Of a DNA stretch of 64,000 nt, positions 40,414-48,631 are shown piece after piece (positions within the stretch are counted from its first letter, which is position 1; every line of letters starts with the position of its first letter). The stretch is from the NCBI GenBank assembly GCA_009692725.1, contig SHYP01000005.1:1-64000 (forward strand), written 5' to 3'. The position numbers were made by a program, and so were the translations under genes. Source of the DNA: Dehalococcoidia bacterium (GTDB lineage: Bacteria > Chloroflexota > Dehalococcoidia > UBA2979). A model generated the notes under the pieces. It was not told where the DNA came from, ran no database searches, and was given only the letters and a program-made list of their open reading frames with translations.

Positions 40414-40444
40414 CGACGCGCGGGCATCCCGCGCGTCGTTGTTT
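40414..40444 (+). terminator. Intrinsic terminator after tatA
   Basis: An 11-base-pair stem CGACGCGCGGG / CCCGCGCGTCG (40414-40424, 40428-40438) with loop CAT is followed by TTGTTT. It lies 26 bases past the tatA stop. Confidence 0.8.
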
Positions 40445-40538
40445 CCCGCCGCTCCGGCGCGCGCCGCGGCGGCTGCACCGCGAGCCGCGGCGATCGGCGG
40501 CGGGGCGTCCCGCCCCTCGTCCCGCTGGAGCTGGCCCG

Positions 40539-41942
40539 ATGACGGTCGGTGGCGCATGGCGGCGGCGCGGCGCCTTGCTCGCGGGCCGGGCGGCGGGCGG
40601 CGCGGCGCGCAGCCTCGGGCGCGGCGGAGGCACGGCGCTGCCGGGCCTGGTCGCGGGCGCGATCGCCCCCGACCTGCTCGAGAGTGTGCTCGCGCAGCTC
40701 GGGCACGGCGTGCTCACCGTCACCGGCACGAACGGCAAGACGACCACCACGCACCTGCTGGCGGCGATCGCGCGCGCGAGCGGCCTGCGCGCGCTCACCA
40801 ACCGCTCCGGCTCCAACCTCGAACGCGGCCTCGTGAGCGCTTGCATCGACGCGACGGACGGGCGTGGCATGCTCACGCAGCCCGCCGAGCGCGTCGGCCT
40901 GCTCGAGGTGGACGAGGCGGCCTGGCCCGTGCTGCTGCCGCGGCTCCGTCCCGGCGCGGCGGTGTTCCTGAACCTCTTCCGCGACCAGCTCGACCGTTAC
41001 GGCGAAGTCGACTCGGTCGCCGAGGGGTGGTGGCGCGCGCTCGCGGCGTACGCACGGCCGCTCACGCTCGTGCTCAACGCCGACGACCCCGCCGTCGCGC
41101 AGCTGGCCGAGGCGGCGCGCGGGCGGGTGATCGCGTTCGGCGTCGACGACGACGCGGTGGCGCTAGCGGGGGCTGAGCACGCCGCAGACGCGCGCTTCTG
41201 CGGCTGCGGGGCGGCGTTCACGTACGAGGCCATCTACATGGGGCACGTCGGGCGCTGGCGCTGCCCCGGCTGCGGCCGCGCGCGGCCCCCGCTGGACGTA
41301 TGCGCGCGCCACGTCGAGCTCGGCGCGGAGCAGACGCGCTTCGAGCTGCACGCGCAGGGCCGGGTGCTGCACGTGCAGCTCGCGCTCGCGGGCCTCTACT
41401 CCGTCTACGACGCGCTCGCGGCCGCGGCGGGCGCGCTCGCGCTCGGGCTGCCGCTCGAGGCGGTCGGCCGCGCGCTGGACGAGGTGGGCCCCGCCTTCGG
41501 GCGGCAGGAGCGCTTCACGCTCGCGCACTGCAGCGCGCGGCTGTTGCTCGCCAAGAATCCGACCGGCCTCAACGAAGTTGTGCGTACGCTCGCGGCGACC
41601 GCCGAGCCGGTGACGCTGCTGCTGATGCTGAACGATGGCATCCAGGACGGCCGCGACGTGTCCTGGATCTACGACGCCGACCTCGAGCGGCTGCGCGGCC
41701 GCGTGCGCACGCTCGTCGTGGGCGGCACGCGCGCCGACGACATGGCGCTGCGCTGCGCGCTTGCGGGTGTGGAGCCCGCGGCGGTGGTGCCCGCTAGCGC
41801 GGGCGCGCTCGACGAGGCGCTGGCGCGCACACCGGCCGGCGGGCGGCTGGACATCGTCGCCACCTACACCGCCATGCTGGACGTGCGGGCGGAGCTCGCG
41901 CTGCGCGCGCGCGCGCGCGCGTACTGGGAGGAGCGCGCGTGA
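40539..41942 (+). CDS. murT: Lipid II amidotransferase Mur-ligase subunit MurT
   Basis: 467 residues. Mur-ligase ATP loop LTVTGTNGKTTTTHLL, NRSGSNLERG and FLNLFRDQLDRYGE are MurT hallmarks. A zinc-ribbon insertion (FCGCGAAF ... RCPGCG) lies at about 226-247, as in MurT, and a DUF1727-type C-domain has KNPTGLNEVV. With GatD it amidates the D-Glu of lipid II. Its stop overlaps the gatD start (GTGA). Confidence 0.92.
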   Translation: MTVGGAWRRRGALLAGRAAGGAARSLGRGGGTALPGLVAGAIAPDLLESVLAQLGHGVLTVTGTNGKTTTTHLLAAIARASGLRALTNRSGSNLERGLVSACIDATDGRGMLTQPAERVGLLEVDEAAWPVLLPRLRPGAAVFLNLFRDQLDRYGEVDSVAEGWWRALAAYARPLTLVLNADDPAVAQLAEAARGRVIAFGVDDDAVALAGAEHAADARFCGCGAAFTYEAIYMGHVGRWRCPGCGRARPPLDVCARHVELGAEQTRFELHAQGRVLHVQLALAGLYSVYDALAAAAGALALGLPLEAVGRALDEVGPAFGRQERFTLAHCSARLLLAKNPTGLNEVVRTLAATAEPVTLLLMLNDGIQDGRDVSWIYDADLERLRGRVRTLVVGGTRADDMALRCALAGVEPAAVVPASAGALDEALARTPAGGRLDIVATYTAMLDVRAELALRARARAYWEERA

Positions 41943-42718
41943 ACGGTCACGCGGAGCGGGCGCCTGCGCGCGAGCTGCGCATCGTCACGCTGTACCCCGA
42001 GGTGATGGCCGTCTACGCCGACCGCGGCAACCTGATCGCGCTGGTGGCACGCTGTCGCGCGCGCGGGCTCGGCACGAGCGTTACGGCGGTGAGCATCGGC
42101 GAGCCGCTGCCGGCCGCGGCCGACCTGGTGCTCATCGGTGGCGGCCAGGACAGCGAGCAGCGACGCATCGCCCCCGACCTCGTGACGAAAGGCGCGCAGC
42201 TGCGCGCGTGGGCCGACGCGGGCGTCGCGTTTCTCGCCGTGTGCGGCGGCTTCCAGCTGTTCGGCCACAGCTACCGCACGGCTGACGGCGAGGAGCTGCC
42301 GGGCGTCGGGCTGTTCGATGTGACCACGGTGGCCCCGCCGCCGGGCGGGCCGCGCTGCATCGGCGACGTGCTCGCCGTGGCGGAGGACGCGGCGCTCGGC
42401 GAGCTCGTGGGCTTCGAGAACCACGGCGGGCGCACGTACCTCGGCGCGCGTGCGCGCCCGCTGGCGCGTGTGCGCTACGGCTTCGGCAACAACGGCGATG
42501 ACGGCACCGAGGGCGCGCTACAACACGCAGCGATCGGCACGTACCTGCACGGCTCGCTGCTGCCGAAGAATCCCGCGGTCACCGATCGGCTGATCGCCAG
42601 CGCGCTCGCGCACCGCTACGGCGCGCAGCCCGCCCTCCCCCCGCTCGCCGACGCCTTCGCTGAGCGCGCGCACGTGGCAGCCGCGGCCGTCGCGCAGCGC
42701 CGCGGGCGGCGCGCCTGA
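41939..42718 (+). CDS. gatD: Lipid II glutaminase subunit GatD
   Basis: 259 residues from GTG 41939, overlapping murT by four bases. Class I amidotransferase with YPEVMAVYADRGNLIAL at the start, the nucleophile Cys in AFLAVCGGFQLFGH and the catalytic His in IGTYLHGSLLPKNP. It feeds ammonia to MurT to make D-isoglutamine stems, a trait best known from Gram-positive bacteria. Confidence 0.92.
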   Translation: MNGHAERAPARELRIVTLYPEVMAVYADRGNLIALVARCRARGLGTSVTAVSIGEPLPAAADLVLIGGGQDSEQRRIAPDLVTKGAQLRAWADAGVAFLAVCGGFQLFGHSYRTADGEELPGVGLFDVTTVAPPPGGPRCIGDVLAVAEDAALGELVGFENHGGRTYLGARARPLARVRYGFGNNGDDGTEGALQHAAIGTYLHGSLLPKNPAVTDRLIASALAHRYGAQPALPPLADAFAERAHVAAAAVAQRRGRRA

Positions 42719-42730
42719 CGGCGCTGCGCA

Positions 42731-43615
42731 GTGGCCGGCGCGTTTGACGGTGCCGATCGCGCTCCCGATGCTGGGCCGGTGACGATCAACAGGCGCCGCT
42801 TCCTCGTCGTGGCAGGCAGAGCAGCGCTCGCCGCGCCGCTGCCCTTCGCGCTCGCGGCGTGCGGCGGCGGCGACGAGCCGCCGGTCGTCGCGACCGCCGC
42901 AAGCACGTCGCGAGCGACGGCGACCGCGACCCGAGCCGGCGAGCCGACCGTGCTGGCGACCACTGCCGCTGCGGCGACCGTGCTCCCGCGCGTGAGCGGC
43001 CCGCCGCGCCCGTCGACGGCGCCGTGCGGCCCGGAGCTCGACCCGACCGACCTGTGCGGCTTCGCGTTCCCGATCGCGGGCGCGTGCATGGTCGAGAGTG
43101 AGCTGCTGATGCCGAACGCACCCCGCACATACCGCAACGGCGTGCACGAAGGCATCGACTTCTACCCCGGGCTGGCTTGCGCGACCGTGCGACTCGGCAC
43201 GCCGGTGCTCGCGATGCGCGCGGGGACCGTCGCGCGCGCTGACCTCGGCTATCACGACCTGACCGTCGAGGAGCTGCGCGCGCTGCGCGCGCAGACGACG
43301 CGCCTCGGCTACAGCGACGAGGAGACGCTCGACATGTACCGCGGGCGCCAGATGTGGGTCGACCATGGGCGCGGTATCGTGACGCGTTACGCGCACCTGT
43401 CCAGCATCGCGCCGGGCATCCAGAGCGGCGTCGCCGTGAGCGCCGGACAGGTGCTCGGCGGCGTCGGCGAGTCCGGCACGCCCGAGGCGATCGAGGCGCC
43501 GGGCACGGAGCTGCACCTGCACATGGAGCTGCGCATCGGGCGCTCGTTCCTCGGCGCCGGGCTGCCTGCGGGCACCGTGCGCGCGCTCTACCAGCGCGTC
43601 TTCGGCGTGGCATAG
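42731..43615 (+). CDS. Tat-exported lipoprotein, M23-type peptidase
   Basis: 294 residues. The signal has twin Arg (NRRRFLVVAG) and a lipobox LAACG, so it is probably Tat-exported and lipidated by Lgt, whose gene follows. A Thr/Ala-rich linker leads to an M23 LytM domain with GVHEGIDFYPG (His and Asp), RYAHLSSI and ELHLHMELRI (HxH), the full zinc site. It probably cuts peptidoglycan. The start is GTG 42731; GTG 42779, directly before the signal, is also possible. Confidence 0.86.
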   Translation: MAGAFDGADRAPDAGPVTINRRRFLVVAGRAALAAPLPFALAACGGGDEPPVVATAASTSRATATATRAGEPTVLATTAAAATVLPRVSGPPRPSTAPCGPELDPTDLCGFAFPIAGACMVESELLMPNAPRTYRNGVHEGIDFYPGLACATVRLGTPVLAMRAGTVARADLGYHDLTVEELRALRAQTTRLGYSDEETLDMYRGRQMWVDHGRGIVTRYAHLSSIAPGIQSGVAVSAGQVLGGVGESGTPEAIEAPGTELHLHMELRIGRSFLGAGLPAGTVRALYQRVFGVA

Positions 43616-43630
43616 GTCACTCGCAGTGAC
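43616..43630 (+). repeat. GTCAC-N-GTGAC 3'-end element, copy 4
   Basis: GTCACTCGCAGTGAC starts on the base after the M23 peptidase stop and is followed by GAGCACGGGG. Here the arms are six bases (GTCACT/AGTGAC). Confidence 0.65.
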
Positions 43631-43653
43631 GAGCACGGGGTGAGGGAGCATCG

Positions 43654-44538
43654 ATGCTGACTGCGTGGCTGGTGATCGAGATCCCCTGGAGCCCGAACAT
43701 CGTCACAATCGGCAGCTTCCTGCTGACCTGGCACGGCCTGTTCACGGCGATCGGCATCCTCGCGGGGGTGCAGCTCTCGCTGCGCATGGCGCGCGTCACC
43801 GGCTTCGGGGTGGACGAGGCGTACAACGCGGCGCTCATCGGCGTGCCTGCGGGCATCGTCGGCGCGCGGCTGCTGTTCGTGGGCGAGCACTGGGACTTCT
43901 ACGGCGCGCACCCCTGGGAGATACTCGCGATCAACGAGGGCGGCATCTCGATCTGGGGCGCGGTGCTGGGCGGCGTCGCGGGCGGCGTCGCGTTCGCGCG
44001 CTGGCGCGGCTACCAGATCGGCCGCGGCCTGGACACGACCGCGTTCGGGCTGATCCTCGGTATGGCGATCGGGCGGCTTGGCGACCTCGTGAACGGCGAG
44101 CACCTCGCGCGCGCGAGCAACCTGCCGTGGGCAGTGCTGTACACGAACCCGGAGTCGCCGGCGTTCGCGCACTCTCTGGTCGTCGGGCCGCACCACCCCG
44201 CGACCACGTACGAGCTGATCGGCGACCTCGTCATCCTCGGCGTGCTGTTCTGGGCGCTCAGGCGGCCGTTCCGCGACCGGCCGGGGCTGACGTTCTTCGT
44301 GTTCTTCGTCGGCTACGCCGTGATGCGCTTCTTCCTCACCTACCTGCGCGTGGACTCGGACGAGGCGCTGGGGCTGCGCATACCCCAGCTCGTGTCGATC
44401 GCCGTCGTCGTGGGGTCGTTGCCGGCGATCGCCTACTTCGCTCGCCAGTCGCGCACTCGGGACGGCAGTGCGGGCGGTGCGCCGCCGCCGCCGCCCGCAC
44501 CGCCGCCGGGCGCACGCGTGCCCGTGCGGCGTCGCTAG
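43654..44538 (+). CDS. lgt: Prolipoprotein diacylglyceryl transferase
   Basis: Transfers diacylglycerol to the lipobox Cys of prolipoproteins in the membrane. 294 residues with about seven helices. LLTWHGLFTAIGILAG, the signature IGRLGDLVNGEHLAR and HPATTYELIGD match Lgt. The C-terminal 35 residues are a Pro/Gly/Arg-rich tail. It directly follows a lipoprotein gene that would be its substrate. Confidence 0.93.
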   Translation: MLTAWLVIEIPWSPNIVTIGSFLLTWHGLFTAIGILAGVQLSLRMARVTGFGVDEAYNAALIGVPAGIVGARLLFVGEHWDFYGAHPWEILAINEGGISIWGAVLGGVAGGVAFARWRGYQIGRGLDTTAFGLILGMAIGRLGDLVNGEHLARASNLPWAVLYTNPESPAFAHSLVVGPHHPATTYELIGDLVILGVLFWALRRPFRDRPGLTFFVFFVGYAVMRFFLTYLRVDSDEALGLRIPQLVSIAVVVGSLPAIAYFARQSRTRDGSAGGAPPPPPAPPPGARVPVRRR

Positions 44539-44551
44539 CCCGCGACGCGCC

Positions 44552-44806
44552 GTGACCGAGCTCGTGTTGTACGGGGCCGCGGGCTGCACGCTGTGCGCCG
44601 AGGCGGCCGCGCAGCTCGCGCCGCTGCGGCGGGTCTACAGCGTCGAGTACCGCGAGGTGGACATCCACAGCGACGCCGCGCTGGCGCGGCGCTACTTGAT
44701 CGAGGTCCCCGTCGTCACCGTGAACGGCGTCGTCGCGAGCGCAGGCTCCCTCGACCTCGACGCAGTGCGCGCGGCACTCCGGCTGGCCGGCGCGCCTGCT
44801 TCGTAG
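44552..44806 (+). CDS. Glutaredoxin-like thiol protein
   Basis: 84 residues from GTG 44552. LVLYGAAGCTLCAEAAAQL contains the CxxC redox pair, and EVPVVTVNGVVASAG the cis-Pro. This is the DUF836/glutaredoxin-like family. It is 13 bases after lgt and converges with the VWA gene. Confidence 0.85.
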   Translation: MTELVLYGAAGCTLCAEAAAQLAPLRRVYSVEYREVDIHSDAALARRYLIEVPVVTVNGVVASAGSLDLDAVRAALRLAGAPAS

Positions 44807-44815
44807 CGGGCGGCG

Positions 44816-45933
44816 CTAGCGGATCAGGTAGACGTTCGTCAGGTCGGCGATCTGCTGGAACGCAGAAGTGAGGCCTGCGGCATCGGGCGAGTAGAGGTAA
44901 ATGCCGTCGCCGGTGTCGGCGATCGCCTGCAACAGCGAGTGATTGACGCCGGTGCCCATGCCGATGACGTGGATCACGATACCGGCGTCGTGCGCTTGCT
45001 GGGCTTGGCCGAGAGTGAACGCGTTGCACGCGGATCCGGAGCAGGTGACCCAGCCGGTTGACACCGTCCAGGGGAGACGCCGCAGCTGCTGAGGCTGCCA
45101 GTGTTCCTGATATTGGGCACACCGTCGGTGAGCAGTACGATCACGCGGACGGCGTCCGGGCGGGAGCGCGCGGAAAGCAGCTCGCAGCGCGCCTGGTAGA
45201 GGGTGTAGCCGATGTTGGTGGTGTTCTGGGGCTTGAGCCCCATGATCGCGGCGTTGTACGGCGTGCCGGGGCCGAAGTTGTGCGTGAGCGGCTGATCGAG
45301 GGTAGACGTGGTGGCGTACGAGGTGAGGCCGAGCTGGTCGTACTGGGGGGCGAAGAGGTTCGCGAAGTTTACGGCGGCGTTTTGCACGGAAGTGAAGGGC
45401 TGCCAGGGCCCGGTCGAGTTGCCGCCGCCGCCGCCGCCGCCCGCGTCGTTGCACATCGAGCCGGAGCGGTCGAGCGCCAGTACCACGTCGCGCGGCGAGC
45501 TGCGCGCCTCCGCCTCGCGCCGCACCGTCACGCCGGAGACGCCGAAGAGCTTACCGAAGGTGCTCGGGATGACGGCGACCGCCTCGATGTGCACGCGCGC
45601 GTCTGTGCCGGGCGGGAACGTGACGTCGATGCAGGTCGACTCACCAGGCGGGCAGTCGTTGATCTCGCCGGAAGCGATCCGCAGCTTGTTGAGATCGAAA
45701 TACTCGTAAGCGGTCGCCTGCGCCACGCCGATGTCCGGCAGCCGCTGGGCGCTCGCGTGCGCCGCGGCGTCGGCGGCGTTCTGCAGCTCGCGCTGCAGCG
45801 TGAAGAAGCGCGTCACGTCGACGGTCAGCGCCGTCATGCCGAGCATCGCCGTCATCAGCATCGTGGTGAGGATGATGGCGATGCCGTGTTCCTCGGCCGC
45901 CAGCCGCCGAAGGAGACCGCGAAGACCGCGCAT
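44816..45933 (-). pseudogene. Frameshifted TadE/G-like VWA protein
   Basis: From ATG 45933 (GGGAG site): an N-terminal helix (IAIILTTMLMTAMLGMTAL) typical of Tad pilus-associated proteins, then LQRELQNAADAAAHASAQ, and a VWA domain with the metal-site motif DRSGSM. The frame continues to about SLSSCGVSP; the natural end (AHDAGIVIHVIGMGTG ... IADLTNVYLIR) is in another frame. The slip is near 45070 at a CCCC run. A Gly8 run lies in the VWA domain. No other tad genes are in the window. Confidence 0.72.
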
Positions 45934-46103
45934 GCTGCTGCTCCCTGCCACCCGGGCCCACCGGCGGGCCCGTCCTGCTGCGATCTGTGTACAGGGGAAT
46001 GGCGGCAGGATTCATCGGGGGTCCCCCTAGGCGCCGGAATCCGGCTCGGCTCGCGCGAGGTTTGACAGGTCGCCGAGCGGGACCTAGCCTCGCTGTACGC
46101 ACC

Positions 46104-46132
46104 CCGTCGAGGCGGTCCGGAGCCGCCGACGG
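46104..46132 (+). other. Stable hairpin upstream of the SAM riboswitch
   Basis: CCGTC (46104-46108) pairs with GACGG (46128-46132), and GGCGG with CCGCC around TCCGGAG, with a two-base bulge. The apex matches hairpins at 46397-46415 and 61332-61354. It may end upstream transcription or mark a recurring element. Confidence 0.4.
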
Positions 46133-46143
46133 CCCAATGTGCG

Positions 46144-46270
46144 GTTCATCGAGAGTGGTGGAGGGCTCGGCCCCGCGAAGCCACGGCAACCTGCCCTCCC
46201 TGCCACGCGGCCGGGACGGCGACGGTGCCAAATCCGCCCCGACGCCTGAGCTGGCGCGGGAGAGATGAAC
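46144..46270 (+). promoter_or_regulatory. SAM-I (S-box) riboswitch
   Basis: Stem P1 is GTTCATC (46144-46150) with GATGAAC (46264-46270). Inside are the S-box conserved blocks: GAGAGTGGTGGAGGG, CTCGGCCCCGCGAAGCC, ACGGCAACC, then GGTGCCAAATCC and a P4 hairpin GCCTGAGCTGGC. It binds S-adenosylmethionine and normally switches off sulfur/methionine genes. Here it precedes a threonine-synthase-family gene by 208 bases. Confidence 0.93.
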
Positions 46271-46314
46271 TGGGAGCAACGATGGCGCAGCGGCACCGCC
46301 CTTATCTCCACCGT

Positions 46315-46427
46315 TATGTGCTGGCTCGCGCCCGGCGGCCGATGGCGATGCCCACGCCCGCTCGCGCCTGACCGCGAGCGGGCGTCACTCCCCGCAGCGC
46401 GGTCCGGAGCCGCGCGACCAGCACATA
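46315..46427 (+). promoter_or_regulatory. Nested hairpins, likely expression platform of the riboswitch
   Basis: TATGTGCTGG (46315-46324) pairs with CCAGCACATA (46418-46427). Inside lie a perfect 13-base-pair stem (46354-46366 with 46373-46385, loop CCTGAC) and GCGCGG-TCCGGAG-CCGCGC (46397-46415). No T-run follows, so the mode may be Rho- or translation-based. Confidence 0.6.
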
Positions 46428-46478
46428 CTGACCCCCGCCATCCACGCCGATGCCGGCGAGCCGGAGCGAAGTGCGACC

Positions 46479-47744
46479 ATGACGTTTGAAACGGCCCTGC
46501 GCTGCAGGGAATGCGGGCGCGAGTACGCGCTCACCCCGATCTACTCCTGCGAGTTCTGCTTCGGGCCGCTCGAGGTGGCCTACGACTACGACGCCATCCG
46601 CGAGGCGATGTCCCGCGATCGCGTGGCGGCTGGCCCGGCCACGCTCTGGCGCTACGCCGAGCTGCTGCCGTGCGACCCCGCCTACAAGGTCGACCTCGGC
46701 ACGGGCTTCACCCCGCTGCTCCGGGCGGATCGCCTCGCGAAGGCGGTGGGCCTCGACACGCTCTGGCTGAAGAACGACACGGTGAACCCGACATGGTCGT
46801 TCAAGGACCGCGTGGTGTCCGTGGCGATCGCGCGGGCGCGCGAGTTTGGCTTCGAGGCGATGGCCTGCGCCAGCACTGGCAACCTCGCCAACTCCGTGGC
46901 GGCGCACGCGGCGCGGGCGGGCATGGCCGCCTACGTCTTCATCCCGCAGGACCTCGAAGCGGGCAAAGTCGTGGGCAGCGCCATCTACGGCCCCACGCTC
47001 GTGATGGTGGAGGGCTCCTACGACGACGTGAACCGGCTGTGCTCGGAGGTCGCGGGCACCCATCCGTGGGCGTTTGTGAACATCAACGTGCGCCCGTACT
47101 ACGCCGAGGGCTCGCGCACGCTCGCCTTCGAGGTCGCGGAGCAGCTCGGCTGGCGCGCGCCGCAGCACTGCGTGGCGCCGATGGCCTCCGGCTCGCTCTT
47201 CACGAAGATCTGGAAGGGCCTCCAGGAGCTGCACAAGGTCGGGCTGACCGATGAAGCGCCGCGGACGCGCATGTCGGGCGCGCAGGCCGCGGGCTCGTCG
47301 CCGATCGCGACGGCGTTCAAGCACGGCACCTTCAACTTCGTGCCGCAGAAGCCGAACACGATCGCGCGCTCGCTGGCGATCGGCAATCCGGCGGACGGCT
47401 ACTATGCGCTGAAGGTGATGGAAGAGACGGGTGGCGGCGCGGAGCTCGCCACCGACGACGAGATCGTCGCGGGCATGCGTCTGCTCGCCGAGACCGAGGG
47501 CATCTTCGCGGAGACGGCGGGCGGCGTGACCGTGGCGTGCCTCCAGCGGCTTGTGGCGAGCGGCGCGATCCGCCGCGACGAGGAGACCGTGGCGTTCATC
47601 ACCGGCGGCGGCCTGAAGACGATCGAGGCGGTGCAGGGCAAGCTCGCGCCCGCGGTGCGGGTGCCGGCGAACGCGGCCGCGTTCGAGCTCGCGCTGGAGG
47701 CGCACCGCACCCGCGCGGCCGTGGGCGCGGCGGGAGGTGCGTGA
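46479..47744 (+). CDS. thrC: Threonine synthase-family PLP enzyme under SAM riboswitch
   Basis: 421 residues. A zinc-ribbon N-terminus (Cys9, Cys12, Cys24, Cys27) and GTGFTPLLRADRLA lead to the PLP Lys109 in SFKDR; STGNLANSVAAHAA binds the cofactor phosphate. The family converts O-phosphohomoserine to threonine. Control by a SAM riboswitch and coupling to a NIL gene and a sulfur carrier gene point instead to sulfur metabolism, possibly homocysteine formation from the same substrate. By sequence alone threonine synthase is the safe name; the other role is inference. TGATG overlap with the next gene. Confidence 0.85.
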   Translation: MTFETALRCRECGREYALTPIYSCEFCFGPLEVAYDYDAIREAMSRDRVAAGPATLWRYAELLPCDPAYKVDLGTGFTPLLRADRLAKAVGLDTLWLKNDTVNPTWSFKDRVVSVAIARAREFGFEAMACASTGNLANSVAAHAARAGMAAYVFIPQDLEAGKVVGSAIYGPTLVMVEGSYDDVNRLCSEVAGTHPWAFVNINVRPYYAEGSRTLAFEVAEQLGWRAPQHCVAPMASGSLFTKIWKGLQELHKVGLTDEAPRTRMSGAQAAGSSPIATAFKHGTFNFVPQKPNTIARSLAIGNPADGYYALKVMEETGGGAELATDDEIVAGMRLLAETEGIFAETAGGVTVACLQRLVASGAIRRDEETVAFITGGGLKTIEAVQGKLAPAVRVPANAAAFELALEAHRTRAAVGAAGGA

Positions 47745-47986
47745 TGGCGAATCGCAGGGTGCGCTTCACGTTCGAGCCGAAGCTCATCAAGGAGCCGGTG
47801 ATCTACCGTCTCGGCCAGGAGTTCCGGCTGGTCACGAACATCCGCATGGCGGACGTGGACGAGGACGTCGGCTGGGTGGTGCTGGAGCTCGAGGGCGATC
47901 CTGGCGAGATCGACCGCGGCATCGCGTGGGCGGAGCAACAGGGTGTGCGCGTCGACCCCGCGCTGGGCGACGTCGTCGAGGGGTAG
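47744..47986 (+). CDS. NIL-domain protein
   Basis: 80 residues. It begins MANRRVRFTFEPKLIKEPVI and has EFRLVTNIRMADVDEDVGWV and LELEGDPGEIDRGIAWAEQQ, the ferredoxin-like NIL fold found at the end of MetN transporters and in free-standing sulfur proteins. It carries no Cys. The ATG overlaps the thrC stop and has GGAGG upstream, so the two are translationally coupled. It probably senses or binds a sulfur amino acid or assists the PLP enzyme. Confidence 0.85.
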   Translation: MANRRVRFTFEPKLIKEPVIYRLGQEFRLVTNIRMADVDEDVGWVVLELEGDPGEIDRGIAWAEQQGVRVDPALGDVVEG

Positions 47987-48003
47987 GGTCGAGGGGTAAG
48001 GGC

Positions 48004-48279
48004 ATGGCCATCAACGTGAAGATCCCCACGCCGCTGCGCGGCCTGACCGGCGACGCCGATACCGTCGCGGCTGACGCGGCGACGCTCGGCGAGCTTGTCG
48101 GCGCGCTCGAACGCGGCTACCCCGGCATGCGCGAGCGGCTGTGCGACGAGACCGGCTCGCTGCGGCGCTTCGTGAACGTCTACATCAACGGCGAAGACGT
48201 GCGCTTCCTCGCAGGCCTCGACAGCGCGCTCAAGTCCGGTGACGAGGTCTCGATCGTGCCGGCCGTGGCGGGGGGGTAG
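48004..48279 (+). CDS. Ubiquitin-like sulfur carrier protein (MoaD/ThiS type)
   Basis: 91 residues, beta-grasp: MAINVKIPTPLRGLTGD ... RRFVNVYINGEDVRFL ... GDEVSIVPAVAGG. It ends exactly at Gly90-Gly91, ready for adenylation and thiocarboxylate formation. GAGGGG precedes the ATG, 17 bases after the NIL gene. Third gene of the SAM-riboswitch unit. MoaD is the generic alternative, but no molybdopterin synthase gene is adjacent. Confidence 0.88.
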   Translation: MAINVKIPTPLRGLTGDADTVAADAATLGELVGALERGYPGMRERLCDETGSLRRFVNVYINGEDVRFLAGLDSALKSGDEVSIVPAVAGG

Positions 48280-48589
48280 CAGCAGCGCCGATCGCGGGCT
48301 GCGGCCGCAGACCGTTTCGCCACCGGCGCGCGACTGCGCGCTGATCAGGTTGTGCAGCGCGAGCGCGACCTTCTTGGCTGGCGGGCGACGAAGCGAGGGA
48401 CACTACGAAGCCAGCCAGTCATCCTTACTGGACGGCCGCCGACTTTTAGCCCCCGTCCAAGAGTCAAAGCAGCCTGATGCCGCCAGCGGTTGGCACACAA
48501 GCCAACCCAGCTCGCCCGCCGCCATGCGTGGCAACTATACAACGGCCGCTATCACTCAGCTCCGTCCGAGCACCCGGCCCGCACCATGG

Positions 48590-48611
48590 TATGATGTTGA
48601 CCAACTTGGTC
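48590..48611 (+). promoter_or_regulatory. Promoter -10 and palindromic operator before the Rrf2 gene
   Basis: TATGAT (48590-48595) is a good -10 box. GACCAA-C-TTGGTC (48599-48611), a perfect inverted repeat, covers the expected transcription start 20-30 bases before the rrf2 start codon. This fits autorepression by the encoded regulator. The -35 is not clear. The rest of the 48280-48631 gap shows no gene. Confidence 0.55.
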
Positions 48612-48631
48612 GAGAATTCGGGCGGTGCTGT

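Noticed and set aside
46479..47744. Naming the ThrC relative a homocysteine synthase
   Set aside because: Context supports sulfur metabolism, but no residue in the sequence alone separates it from threonine synthase, so the conventional name is kept in the annotation.
48300..48540. Possible remnant gene on the minus strand before rrf2
   Set aside because: Short frames in all readings, none with a recognisable motif or start signal.
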